Assembly: GCA_001870995.2 (NCBI GenBank)
Contig: MLAV02000016.1
Coordinates: 62,001-126,000, forward strand
Reading direction: 5' to 3'
Source: Chitinophaga sp. CB10
GTDB lineage: Bacteria; Bacteroidota; Bacteroidia; Chitinophagales; Chitinophagaceae
Length of the DNA: 64,000 bases
Shown: positions 27,674-35,062 of the stretch, one piece after another
Layout of the letters: each line of letters begins with the position of its first letter
Position numbering within the stretch: position 1 is the stretch's first letter
Program-made: the position numbers and the translations under genes
Notes under the pieces: model-generated
Database searches by the model: none
Seen by the model: the letters and a program-made list of their open reading frames with translations, nothing else
Told to the model about the DNA's origin: nothing

Positions 27674-30481
27674 TTATTTTTTAGAAAGGAAATTATATCT
27701 GAATGAAAGGGTGAATGTGGTGCCGGGTTTCACGGAGTTCACGATGTAATCATGCCCTGCCTGGTACGCCGTTTTATCGCTACCGGGGAACTTGTAGTAC
27801 CAAGCGATTGGCTGCGCCAGGATATCGCTGATATTCAGCCTGAATTCACCCGCTTTATGGAATACTTTTTTACTGATCTGGAAATCGATGATATCTCTCG
27901 GGCGCTCGTAGGTATCCAGACCGTCGGCAGTACCCCTGAAGCGGAGCCGCTGCCCGATCCTGTTATACAGCAGGTTCAGGGAGAAGTCATTGTCTGCCGG
28001 GGCATAGGTCAATCCGCCGTTGATCAGGTAAGGCGACTGCCCCTGCAGCGGCGTCTTCTTCCCGTCGCTGCCTGCAGGCAGTTCCACATGGGAATTGATG
28101 TAGGCCGCATTCGCATAGAATACGAGGTTCTCAAAAATGGATGAAGCGGAAATAAAATTCAGGCGCTTGCGGAACTCGAGTTCTGCACCGATATCGGTAG
28201 CGCTGGGGGCATTATTGTAAGATAAGATGCTGTTACCGTCGTTGGTTTGCTCGATCGGGTTTTTGAAATGTTTGTAGAACACGGAGCCGGAGATGATCTC
28301 GCCTGCGCCGGGGAACATTTCCCATCTCAGGTCCAGGTTGTTCGCCAGGCTGCGTTTCAGGTTCTTGTTACCTTCAATCAGGTATTCGTTATCGAAGTCG
28401 TAATAACGGAAGGTGGCCAGCTCGCGGAACTCCGGACGGTTCACGGTTTGTGAATAGGAGAAGCGGAGATTGGACTGCTCATTCAATGCATAGGTGGCAT
28501 TCAATGAAGGCAGGATGTCCACATTGTTATAGTGTTGCTTCGGTTCGCCTGCGGTAGTCAGCTCCTGCGTATAGGATTCCAGGCGGGCGCCCCATACCAG
28601 GCGCAGCGCTTCGGTGAGTTTATTATCCAGCATGAGGTAACCGCCACTCAGGTCGCCGGTGCCTTTATAGTCTTTATTGTTCAGGTCAATCTTTGCCAGC
28701 AATATCCTGTATTTATCGATATTTTCATTGGTGAAGATCTGGCCTACCGTCGTGTTCTTATCCAGCGGGATGTTGGCGTTGGCGCCGGCAGAGGCGTACC
28801 CCAGCGCAATGGCGGAGAAATCGCGGCTCCGGTACACTTTCGTTCCACCGAATTTGAACTTCTGGGATTGCCCGAACATTTCAAACGGCAGCGCGATATT
28901 CAGGTTGGCGCTGTAGATGTTTTCCGTCAGCTTGGTGTACACGCGGCCCGCTTCACGGATGTTGGGATTGTTTTCGTTGGAGAGGGTCAGCGTATAGAAA
29001 TCATCGCCTTCGTATTGTTTGAAAGAGAGGATGCGCTGATCCGGCTGGTTCCTGGCGGCGCGGCCGTACGCGATGTTCCAGTCCACATTCCATTTCCGGT
29101 TGCCCAGTACGTGGGTACCTTCCACAGTGGAGTTGTACAGGCTGTTCTGCGTCATTTCAGCGTTGTAGCTGATACGTGGCTGACCGGCGTTGTTATCGAA
29201 CTGTAAACCTGCACGATGGGTGAATACGTTGTTGAAATCGTTGTTAAAGAAGTTCTTGAACGCAATTTTGTTGTTGCCAAAATTATAAGCCAGGTTCAGC
29301 ACAGCGCCGAGGTTATTGGCTTGCGTATAGGAGAAATCCTTATAGTCAAAAAGGTGCTCGGTCAGGTTTTGCTCGCTACGCTCGCGGTACACGCGGCGCA
29401 GGCTGTTGCTATAGTTCAGGGAGAAGATATAGCCGAAACGGTTATTGCCTTTTGTATGCCAGCTGTTCCCGTTTGCCAGCTGCACGCCAAAGGGAGGGCG
29501 GCTTTTCCCTTGCAGGTCGCCACTGCTGTAGCTATTGGGGAATTGTTTGGCGATGGCGATCTTATCCGCATCCGGCAGGAGGCTGTAGTTGCCTTTCACG
29601 GCTTGTTTGTAGGCATCCGGTAATTTCCTGGAACCATCGTCGAAGCCGAGCCAGTCAGTTTTACCTTTTGGCGGCGTGGTATAAAAATCTTTGAAGGTAG
29701 TTTGTGTATTGTAACCGGTGCTCAGCTGCAAATCCAGGAAAGCCTGGTCAGGAAAGTCTTTCGTGGAGACTTTTACCGCGCCGCCGGCAAAGTCAGCGGG
29801 CAGGTCAGGAGAAGCGGTTTTATAAATCGTGATATTGTCAATCAGGTTGGAAGGGATAATATCAAAGGAGAACGCCTTTTTATCCGGCTCCGTGCTTGGC
29901 ATGACTGCATTATTCATGAGCGTGGTATTGTAACGCTCGCTCAAACCTCTCACTACTACAAATTTATTATCCTGGATACTGGTACCGCTAACGCGTTTCA
30001 GGACTTCGCCGGTGTTTTTATCAGGGGATTTACGGATCAGGTCAGCGGATATACCATCGGATACTACGGCGTTATTTTTCTGCGCGGCATAGAGGGCGTT
30101 GATGGTTTCCTGTTTATAGGAGCCTCTTACCACTACTTCCCTGAGGTCCTTGGAGGCGGCTACTTCCAGGATGACGTCGAGGTTGGCAGCGCGGTTGTCC
30201 GCTACTTTCACTTCACTGATAGACTTCGTCTGGTAGCCCATGTATTTAAAGTCGATGGTATAGGTACCGGAGGTAACGGCCAGCACATAGCGGCCTTCCA
30301 CGTCGGTAACGGTACCCTGGGAAGTACCCTGCACAATAATGGTAACGCCGGGGATGGCCTCACCTGTTTTTTTATCGGTTACTTTTCCGGTAACTTTTCC
30401 CGGTCCGGTGGCAAAGGCTGATAGCGAGAGAAAACATAGTACTATCAGTGTAAAAAACGGTACAGAATAAATTCGTTGCAC
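27674..30481 (-). CDS. TonB-dependent outer-membrane receptor
   Basis: A 935-residue TonB-dependent receptor. Order: signal peptide (about 1-24), CarboxypepD_reg domain (about 28-113; GKVTGKVTDKKTGEAIPGV), plug domain with VVRGLSERYNTTLMNNAVMPSTEPDKKAF and IDNITIYKTASPDLPADFAGGAV, then a beta-barrel ending FTLSFRYNFL. There is no STN domain, so it is not wired to a FecR protein. The start codon is GTG (30479-30481); no upstream ATG is in frame and the signal peptide begins here. The promoter has a TAnnTTTG element and four 11-bp-phased TTAA hexamers (30557-30614), suggesting phosphate control. Its ligand is unknown; a phosphorus compound is my inference. Confidence 0.93.
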   Translation of the reverse strand: MQRIYSVPFFTLIVLCFLSLSAFATGPGKVTGKVTDKKTGEAIPGVTIIVQGTSQGTVTDVEGRYVLAVTSGTYTIDFKYMGYQTKSISEVKVADNRAANLDVILEVAASKDLREVVVRGSYKQETINALYAAQKNNAVVSDGISADLIRKSPDKNTGEVLKRVSGTSIQDNKFVVVRGLSERYNTTLMNNAVMPSTEPDKKAFSFDIIPSNLIDNITIYKTASPDLPADFAGGAVKVSTKDFPDQAFLDLQLSTGYNTQTTFKDFYTTPPKGKTDWLGFDDGSRKLPDAYKQAVKGNYSLLPDADKIAIAKQFPNSYSSGDLQGKSRPPFGVQLANGNSWHTKGNNRFGYIFSLNYSNSLRRVYRERSEQNLTEHLFDYKDFSYTQANNLGAVLNLAYNFGNNKIAFKNFFNNDFNNVFTHRAGLQFDNNAGQPRISYNAEMTQNSLYNSTVEGTHVLGNRKWNVDWNIAYGRAARNQPDQRILSFKQYEGDDFYTLTLSNENNPNIREAGRVYTKLTENIYSANLNIALPFEMFGQSQKFKFGGTKVYRSRDFSAIALGYASAGANANIPLDKNTTVGQIFTNENIDKYRILLAKIDLNNKDYKGTGDLSGGYLMLDNKLTEALRLVWGARLESYTQELTTAGEPKQHYNNVDILPSLNATYALNEQSNLRFSYSQTVNRPEFRELATFRYYDFDNEYLIEGNKNLKRSLANNLDLRWEMFPGAGEIISGSVFYKHFKNPIEQTNDGNSILSYNNAPSATDIGAELEFRKRLNFISASSIFENLVFYANAAYINSHVELPAGSDGKKTPLQGQSPYLINGGLTYAPADNDFSLNLLYNRIGQRLRFRGTADGLDTYERPRDIIDFQISKKVFHKAGEFRLNISDILAQPIAWYYKFPGSDKTAYQAGHDYIVNSVKPGTTFTLSFRYNFLSKK

Positions 30482-30556
30482 GGATGAAGAAATTTATAAG
30501 CTATCTACAAATACGTTGATTCTAATCTGGCGCTAATCGCATTTTAATTTCTGCTA

Positions 30557-30614
30557 CAAAACTATTTCCAGCATATTAACAGGGTATTAACAGCGGGTTA
30601 ACGTAATATTAAAT
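30557..30614 (-). promoter_or_regulatory. Pho-box-like promoter C of the TonB receptor gene
   Basis: On the plus strand TTAACA (30576), TTAACA (30587), TTAACG (30598) and TTAAAT (30609) repeat at exactly 11-bp steps. On the minus strand the -7 element TAGTTTTG (30564-30557) matches TAnnTTTG and lies 11 bases downstream of the nearest repeat. Tandem hexamers in 11-bp phase next to the promoter are how PhoB/PhoP response regulators bind, and TTAACA is close to the Bacillus PhoP consensus. The repeats occupy the place of the -33 element, as at activated promoters. Confidence 0.75.
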
Positions 30615-30677
30615 CGTTCTAACTGCGACGGATATACGAAATACGGCATAAAGCGCCCGTGGATAATAAAAAAGTGA

Positions 30678-30712
30678 CGGGAGATGTGAAACCGCTGGTC
30701 TCTCATCTCCCG
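30678..30712 (-). terminator. Terminator after the 132-residue unknown gene
   Basis: A 9-bp stem (30678-30686 with 30704-30712) encloses a 17-base loop. On the minus strand it is followed by a TTT-rich tract (30673-30665). It ends the leftward unknown gene that stops at 30742, before the TonB receptor promoter. Confidence 0.7.
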
Positions 30713-30741
30713 CAAGGGGAAAAAAATTTATAACGGATCAA

Positions 30742-31140
30742 TCAGAAGGAAATATTCTGGGAGGGGAACTGGCGGTTATTCATCAGCATATCCAATGAAA
30801 TATCCAGCTGGTAGTTTTTTTCTTCTCTTTTAGGTTGGGAAGATGAGATCTGAAACAGGTGTTGGCTTTTATTCGTGAAGGGTTTATTGTCTTTATTGCA
30901 CAACTCCAGGGTGAAATTGAATCGTTCTTCCACCTCTTCTTCGAACTCGCGGAGGCTCAGGGTTTCATCAATGGGAAACTCGATGAGGCTATCCTCATGG
31001 AAGCCGGCTTCTTTCAGGGTATCAAACGCATTAGCCACAGAATGACGCATATATACCGCTACGTTGCAAGACAACAAACGTTGCATTTGCATTTGCAGGA
31101 GGGAAATGGTCATGAGCGGATGTAACTTCAGTACTTTCAT
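30742..31140 (-). CDS. Unknown 132-residue protein in the candidate Pho module
   Basis: I do not recognise this family. The protein has a Met/Leu-rich N-terminus (MKVLKLHPLMTISLLQMQMQRLL), an acidic middle (SLREFEEEVEERF) and a polar tail, with three scattered cysteines. It has no clear signal peptide and no membrane helix long enough to be certain, so it is probably cytosolic. The frame extends to a TTG at 31203, but the ATG at 31140 is preferred because the promoter element lies at 31201-31208. It sits downstream of the PlcP-like gene on the same strand, with its own 11-bp-phased repeats and a terminator behind it, which argues for a real gene under separate control. Confidence 0.75.
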   Translation of the reverse strand: MKVLKLHPLMTISLLQMQMQRLLSCNVAVYMRHSVANAFDTLKEAGFHEDSLIEFPIDETLSLREFEEEVEERFNFTLELCNKDNKPFTNKSQHLFQISSSQPKREEKNYQLDISLDMLMNNRQFPSQNISF

Positions 31141-31200
31141 CTTGATGTATGATCTTTCTGTTTCAAAAGGTCCAATACGGATACTTGTTTTATTTACTGA

Positions 31201-31258
31201 CAAAAGTAGAAAGCTACTTTTAATTTAATATTAAGTACCTGTTATGTTTATGTGAAAC
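31201..31258 (-). promoter_or_regulatory. Pho-box-like promoter B of the unknown gene
   Basis: Plus-strand hexamers TTAATT (31220), TTAAGT (31231), TTATGT (31242) and a weak TGAAAC (31253) are spaced by exactly 11 bp. The minus-strand -7 element TACTTTTG (31208-31201) fits TAnnTTTG and is 11 bases from the first hexamer, the same spacing as at promoter C. The hexamers are weaker than at C and the region is AT-rich, so the evidence lies mostly in the shared geometry. Confidence 0.6.
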
Positions 31259-31287
31259 TTATGATTTTTTATAAAATATGTAAAAAA

Positions 31288-32100
31288 TTAGAATGCATTG
31301 GAAGGGAAGGCTAACGGGAGGTCATCTTCGTCTTCCGGGATCACCACCCGGGATTTGGAAACGGGGTGTTGGTACAGGGTCCATTGCTGGTTGGCATATT
31401 CGAGCGAGGTAAGGCTTTCCACCCAGTCGCCGGAGTTGAGATAGGTAACGGTTTTATCGCCCACCTTCATTTCCTTGATCAGGGGCTGGTGGATGTGGCC
31501 GCAGCAAACCACGTCTATATGCTTATCCGCGGCTATTTCGGCCACGGTTTGTTCGAAGTCGGAAATGAACTTCACGGCCTGTTTGACCCCTTGTTTCACT
31601 TTTTTGGAGAAGGACATTTTCTCTTTGCCGAATCTTTCCAGGGTATTATTGACCAGGCGGTTGAGGATAATGAGGAGGTCGTACCCTTTTCCGCCCAGTT
31701 TGGCCAGCCATTTTGAGTTTTTCATGGTGACATCGTACACGTCCCCATGGAAAAACCAGTGCTTTTTGCCGTCAATGTCCAGGATCAGCTTATCGTCGAT
31801 CCGGAAGTTGCTCAGTTCAAAGCCGGAGTATTTGCGCATGGCCTCGTCATGGTTGCCGGTGAGGTACACCACCTGGGTGCCTTTCCCGATCATTTTCAGG
31901 ATGCGGCGGATAACCTTGGTGTGCGACTTGGGAAAGTAGCGCTTGCTGAACTGCCAGATATCGATAATATCCCCGTTCAGCACCAGGATACGGGGATCGA
32001 TGCTGTCCAGGTACTGTATAAGCTCTTTGGCGTGGCAGCCGTAGATGCCGAGGTGAACATCTGAGATAACGGCTATATCTAAAGGACGCTTGTCTGCCAT
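31288..32100 (-). CDS. LpxH/PlcP-like calcineurin-type metallophosphoesterase
   Basis: A 270-residue cytosolic metallophosphoesterase of the COG2908 type with all metal-site blocks: SDVHLG (Asp14, His16), NGDIID (Asp44), GNHDE (Asn83, His84), FHGD (His118) and GHIH (His202, His204). Automatic annotation would read UDP-2,3-diacylglucosamine diphosphatase (LpxH, lipid A synthesis). However, the HLGxxGC start, the WLAKLG-type segment, the long basic linker and the NSGDWVES end are, from memory, closer to PlcP, the PhoB-controlled phospholipase C that degrades membrane phospholipids in phosphate-starved Sinorhizobium and marine bacteria. The gene is divergent from the DUF47-Pit genes and carries Pho-box-like repeats in front. 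Lipid A function remains possible. Confidence 0.88.
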   Translation of the reverse strand: MADKRPLDIAVISDVHLGIYGCHAKELIQYLDSIDPRILVLNGDIIDIWQFSKRYFPKSHTKVIRRILKMIGKGTQVVYLTGNHDEAMRKYSGFELSNFRIDDKLILDIDGKKHWFFHGDVYDVTMKNSKWLAKLGGKGYDLLIILNRLVNNTLERFGKEKMSFSKKVKQGVKQAVKFISDFEQTVAEIAADKHIDVVCCGHIHQPLIKEMKVGDKTVTYLNSGDWVESLTSLEYANQQWTLYQHPVSKSRVVIPEDEDDLPLAFPSNAF

Positions 32101-32159
32101 TCAATTGTAGGTATGAACAAGTGGCGAACCAGCTTGTTTTATGAGTATAATTTTCAATA

Positions 32160-32217
32160 CAAAGGAAAAATCGCTATATTACTTTTATATTAATCCAATG
32201 TTAAGGAATTATTAATT
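32160..32217. promoter_or_regulatory. Pho-box-like repeats A between the PlcP-like and DUF47 genes
   Basis: TTACTT (32179), TTAATC (32190), TTAAGG (32201) and TTAATT (32212) follow each other at exactly 11-bp steps. On the minus strand TTCCTTTG (32167-32160), one base off TAnnTTTG, lies 11 bases from the first hexamer, reproducing the geometry of promoters B and C and pointing at the metallophosphoesterase gene. Read rightward the same units appear as TATTAA/TGTTAA, so control of the DUF47-Pit genes is also possible, although their -7 element is farther away. Confidence 0.62.
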
Positions 32218-32252
32218 CCTACAGGAAGTTGGCAGCAATGGGATGTGCGGCC

Positions 32253-32260
32253 TATTTTTG
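32253..32260 (+). promoter_or_regulatory. -7 promoter element of the DUF47-Pit operon
   Basis: TATTTTTG fits the Bacteroidota TAnnTTTG consensus and lies 25 bases before the ATG at 32285. It is 35 bases from the last phased hexamer, so the box geometry seen on the minus strand is not kept here and no clear -33 TTTG is visible. Confidence 0.5.
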
Positions 32261-32284
32261 CGGCAAATTTTTAAACTCAAACGT

Positions 32285-32935
32285 ATGGGAGGCTTCAACT
32301 CTTTTGTAAAATTATTCATGCCGAAAGACCGGGTATTTTATTCTCTTTTTGAAGATGTTGCTTCCAATCTGGTAGAAATGTCTCAGGTCCTGAACGAGCT
32401 GGTAGCTACTACAGACCTGTCTGTAAGAAAAGATAAAGTACATCTGATCGAGCGCCTGGAGCACAAAAACGACGATTACACCCACCGTATATTTGTTGAA
32501 TTGGGGCAAAACTTCATTACCCCGTTTGACCGTGAAGATATTCACTACCTGGCCGCCACCCTGGACGACGTTGCCGACTACATCCATGGTTCTGCCAAAA
32601 GAATGGACATTTACAAGGTTCACAATATCAACGACAGCATCCGCAAGCTGGCTGAACTGATTCACCTGGGCGTGCTGGAACTGCACAAGGCCATCCACGA
32701 GCTGCGTAACATGCAGAACATGCGCGTGATTACGGACGCCTGCGTAAAAATCAACAGCCTGGAAAACCATGCAGACGATATTTATGATATGGCCATTGCC
32801 GAATTGTTCGATACAGAGCAAAATGCCGCTGAACTGATCAAGATGCGTGAGATCTACCAGGCCCTGGAAATCGCTACCGATAAGTGCGAAGACTGCGCCA
32901 ATGTGATCGAAACCATTATTATCAAGTACTCCTAA
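32285..32935 (+). CDS. DUF47/PhoU-like phosphate transport regulator (Pit accessory protein)
   Basis: A 216-residue all-helical protein of the DUF47 family, related to PhoU. Members are encoded before Pit transporters and are thought to modulate phosphate uptake, possibly by a metal-dependent contact. Helices with repeated Glu/Asp and His positions are visible (EHKNDDYTHRIFVELGQNF, LENHADDIYDMAIAELF, DKCEDCANVIETIIIKYS), the last being the typical end of the family. The start is the ATG at 32285 (MGGFNSF); the frame upstream is not part of the family. The Pit gene follows after 42 bp and ends with a shared terminator. Confidence 0.93.
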   Translation: MGGFNSFVKLFMPKDRVFYSLFEDVASNLVEMSQVLNELVATTDLSVRKDKVHLIERLEHKNDDYTHRIFVELGQNFITPFDREDIHYLAATLDDVADYIHGSAKRMDIYKVHNINDSIRKLAELIHLGVLELHKAIHELRNMQNMRVITDACVKINSLENHADDIYDMAIAELFDTEQNAAELIKMREIYQALEIATDKCEDCANVIETIIIKYS

Positions 32936-32977
32936 GGAGTGCCTGACTGTTCCTGAACGCATAATCACGGTAGCACC

Positions 32978-33979
32978 ATGACCTTACTAGTTATTATTAT
33001 TATACTGGCCTTCATCTTCGACTATATCAATGGTTTCCATGACGCCGCCAACTCTATCGCCACGATAGTATCCACCAAGGTACTGACGCCGTTTCAGGCC
33101 GTACTCTGGGCCGCAGTATTCAACTTTGCTGCGTTTTTCATTGCCAAGTATATCATTGGAGAGTTTAAAGTAGCCAACTCCGTTGCCAGCTCGGTTTTTG
33201 AACAATTTATCACACTGAAAGTAATTTTTAGCGGGCTTGTAGCCGCTATCACCTGGAACCTGTTCACCTGGTGGCTCGGTATCCCGTCCAGCTCCTCCCA
33301 CACCCTGATCGGGGGCTTCATCGGGGCGGCCGTAACCAGCGCAGGCACCCTGGATGTGATCAACTACCATAAAGTACTGCCTATCGTGTACTTCATTGTA
33401 CTGGCGCCGCTGATTGGTATGATCGTATCCTTCATTTTCACCCTGATCATCGTGAACATCTGCCGCAAGGCCAACCCATACAAGGCGGAAAACTGGTTCA
33501 AGCGCTTACAGCTGCTGTCCAGCGCCGCCCTGAGCCTTGGCCACGGTAGTAACGACGCCCAGAAGGTAATGGGTATCATTGCTGCGGCCATGGTATCTGC
33601 CGGTTATATCCCGAGCATTAAGGCGATGCCGGACTGGATTCCGCTGGCCTGCTTTACCGCCATCGCGCTGGGAACCATGAGCGGCGGCTGGAAGATCGTG
33701 AAAACCATGGGTACCCGTATTACCAAGGTAACCCCGCTGGAAGGGGTGGCTGCGGAAGGCGCCGGCGCCGTAACCCTGTTCTTCACCGAACACCTGGGTA
33801 TCCCGGCCAGTACCACGCACGTTATCACGGGAGCCATCATGGGGGTGGGCGCTACCAAACGCCTTTCCGCCGTTAGATGGGGCGTTACCGTTAGTCTGCT
33901 CTGGGCATGGGTACTGACCATCCCTATCAGCGGCCTGCTCGCGGCGCTTACCTATGCGATCGTAAGTATTTTCATTTAA
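32978..33979 (+). CDS. pit: Inorganic phosphate transporter, Pit family
   Basis: A 333-residue inner-membrane phosphate symporter (PiT/PHO4 family). It has about ten hydrophobic helices and both copies of the family signature: GFHDAANSIATIVSTKVLTPFQA near the N-terminus and GHGSNDAQKVMGIIAAAM in the middle. GIPSSSSHTLIGGFIGA and GIPASTTHVITGAIMGVG are the paired internal repeats expected for the inverted-repeat fold. It lies in one transcript with the DUF47 gene upstream. Pit proteins take up metal-phosphate with protons at ordinary phosphate levels; together with the adjacent repeats this marks the region as phosphate-related. Confidence 0.96.
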   Translation: MTLLVIIIILAFIFDYINGFHDAANSIATIVSTKVLTPFQAVLWAAVFNFAAFFIAKYIIGEFKVANSVASSVFEQFITLKVIFSGLVAAITWNLFTWWLGIPSSSSHTLIGGFIGAAVTSAGTLDVINYHKVLPIVYFIVLAPLIGMIVSFIFTLIIVNICRKANPYKAENWFKRLQLLSSAALSLGHGSNDAQKVMGIIAAAMVSAGYIPSIKAMPDWIPLACFTAIALGTMSGGWKIVKTMGTRITKVTPLEGVAAEGAGAVTLFFTEHLGIPASTTHVITGAIMGVGATKRLSAVRWGVTVSLLWAWVLTIPISGLLAALTYAIVSIFI

Positions 33980-34012
33980 TTCATACGGATGCCCTCCGGA
34001 TCATATTTGCTG

Positions 34013-34035
34013 AAACCTGCGCCTGCCGCAGGTTT
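34013..34035 (+). terminator. Terminator of the DUF47-Pit operon
   Basis: A 9-bp stem (34013-34021 with 34027-34035) with a CCTGC loop ends in a T6 run. It lies 33 bases after the pit stop codon. Confidence 0.88.
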
Positions 34036-34124
34036 TTTGCTTTTAGCGGCAGCGCGCTGCCATCCATTCGCGCCAGTTCGGATTTTACGCAAACGTGTGT
34101 CTTATATTTATACCCATAAACTAT

Positions 34125-34132
34125 TATTTTTG
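34125..34132 (+). promoter_or_regulatory. -7 promoter element upstream of rfbA
   Basis: TATTTTTG fits TAnnTTTG and lies 29 bases before the rfbA ATG at 34162. A matching -33 TTTG is not obvious. Confidence 0.5.
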
Positions 34133-34161
34133 TACGATTACTAAACTGAATTGAATTACCA

Positions 34162-35034
34162 ATGAAAGGAATTATCCTGGCCGGCGGTTCCGGCACCCGA
34201 TTGCACCCCATCACCTACGCGATCAGCAAACAGATTATGCCCGTTTATGATAAACCGATGATCTATTACCCGCTTTCCACCCTGATGCTGGCGGGTATCA
34301 AAGAAATACTTATCATATCCACCCCTCATGATCTGCCTGCATTCCAACGCCTGTTTGGAGATGGCAGCCAGCTGGGCCTTTCCCTCAGCTACGCGGAGCA
34401 ACCGCAGCCTAACGGCCTGGCACAGGCCTTCGTCATCGGCGAGCAATTCATTGGTAAGGACAATGTGGCGCTGGTACTGGGCGATAATATCTTTTACGGC
34501 GCAGGCCTGGGTACCCAGCTGGCCAACAACGTGAACCCGGACGGGGGAATCGTATATGCCTACCAGGTATCCGATCCGGAAAGGTATGGCGTGGTGGAAT
34601 TTGCCGATGATATGAAAGTGGTATCCATCGAGGAGAAACCGGCGAAGCCTAAATCCAATTTTGCCGTACCGGGACTGTACTTCTATGATAATACCGTAGT
34701 GGAAATTGCGAAAAACCTGCAGCCAAGCCCAAGGGGCGAATATGAAATTACCGACGTGAACAAAGAATATTTGAAGCGCGGCAAATTAAAAGTATCTATC
34801 TTACCCCGCGGTACCGCATGGCTGGATACCGGCACTTTCGACTCCCTGATGCAGGCTTCCCAGTTTGTACAGGTGATCGAGCAGCGCCAGGGAATTAAAA
34901 TCGCCTGTATCGAGGAAATCGCCTACCGTAAAGGCTTTATCGATGCGGCCCAGTTACAGCAACTGGCCAAACCACTGCTGAAAAGCGGTTACGGGCAATA
35001 CCTGGAAACCGTGCTCCAACAAAAATTGATCTGA
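34162..35034 (+). CDS. rfbA: Glucose-1-phosphate thymidylyltransferase
   Basis: A 290-residue nucleotidyltransferase that makes dTDP-glucose from dTTP and glucose-1-phosphate, the first step of dTDP-rhamnose and other deoxysugar pathways. The N-terminal motif GGSGTRLHPIT, then KQIMPVYDKPMIYYPLSTLM, GDNIFYG and EEKPAKPKSNFAVPGLYFYD are the RmlA signatures, and length is normal for the short RmlA class. The usual partners rfbB, rfbC and rfbD are not adjacent; galE follows after 28 bp, so the two probably serve cell-surface polysaccharide synthesis together. Confidence 0.96.
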   Translation: MKGIILAGGSGTRLHPITYAISKQIMPVYDKPMIYYPLSTLMLAGIKEILIISTPHDLPAFQRLFGDGSQLGLSLSYAEQPQPNGLAQAFVIGEQFIGKDNVALVLGDNIFYGAGLGTQLANNVNPDGGIVYAYQVSDPERYGVVEFADDMKVVSIEEKPAKPKSNFAVPGLYFYDNTVVEIAKNLQPSPRGEYEITDVNKEYLKRGKLKVSILPRGTAWLDTGTFDSLMQASQFVQVIEQRQGIKIACIEEIAYRKGFIDAAQLQQLAKPLLKSGYGQYLETVLQQKLI

Positions 35035-35062
35035 AAAAATAAATTGTAAATCTGAAATTATC

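Noticed and set aside
31141..31203. TTG start for the unknown gene, adding 21 residues
   Set aside because: The extension would run over the -7 element at 31201-31208, so the transcript would start after or within the codon; the ATG at 31140 is more plausible.
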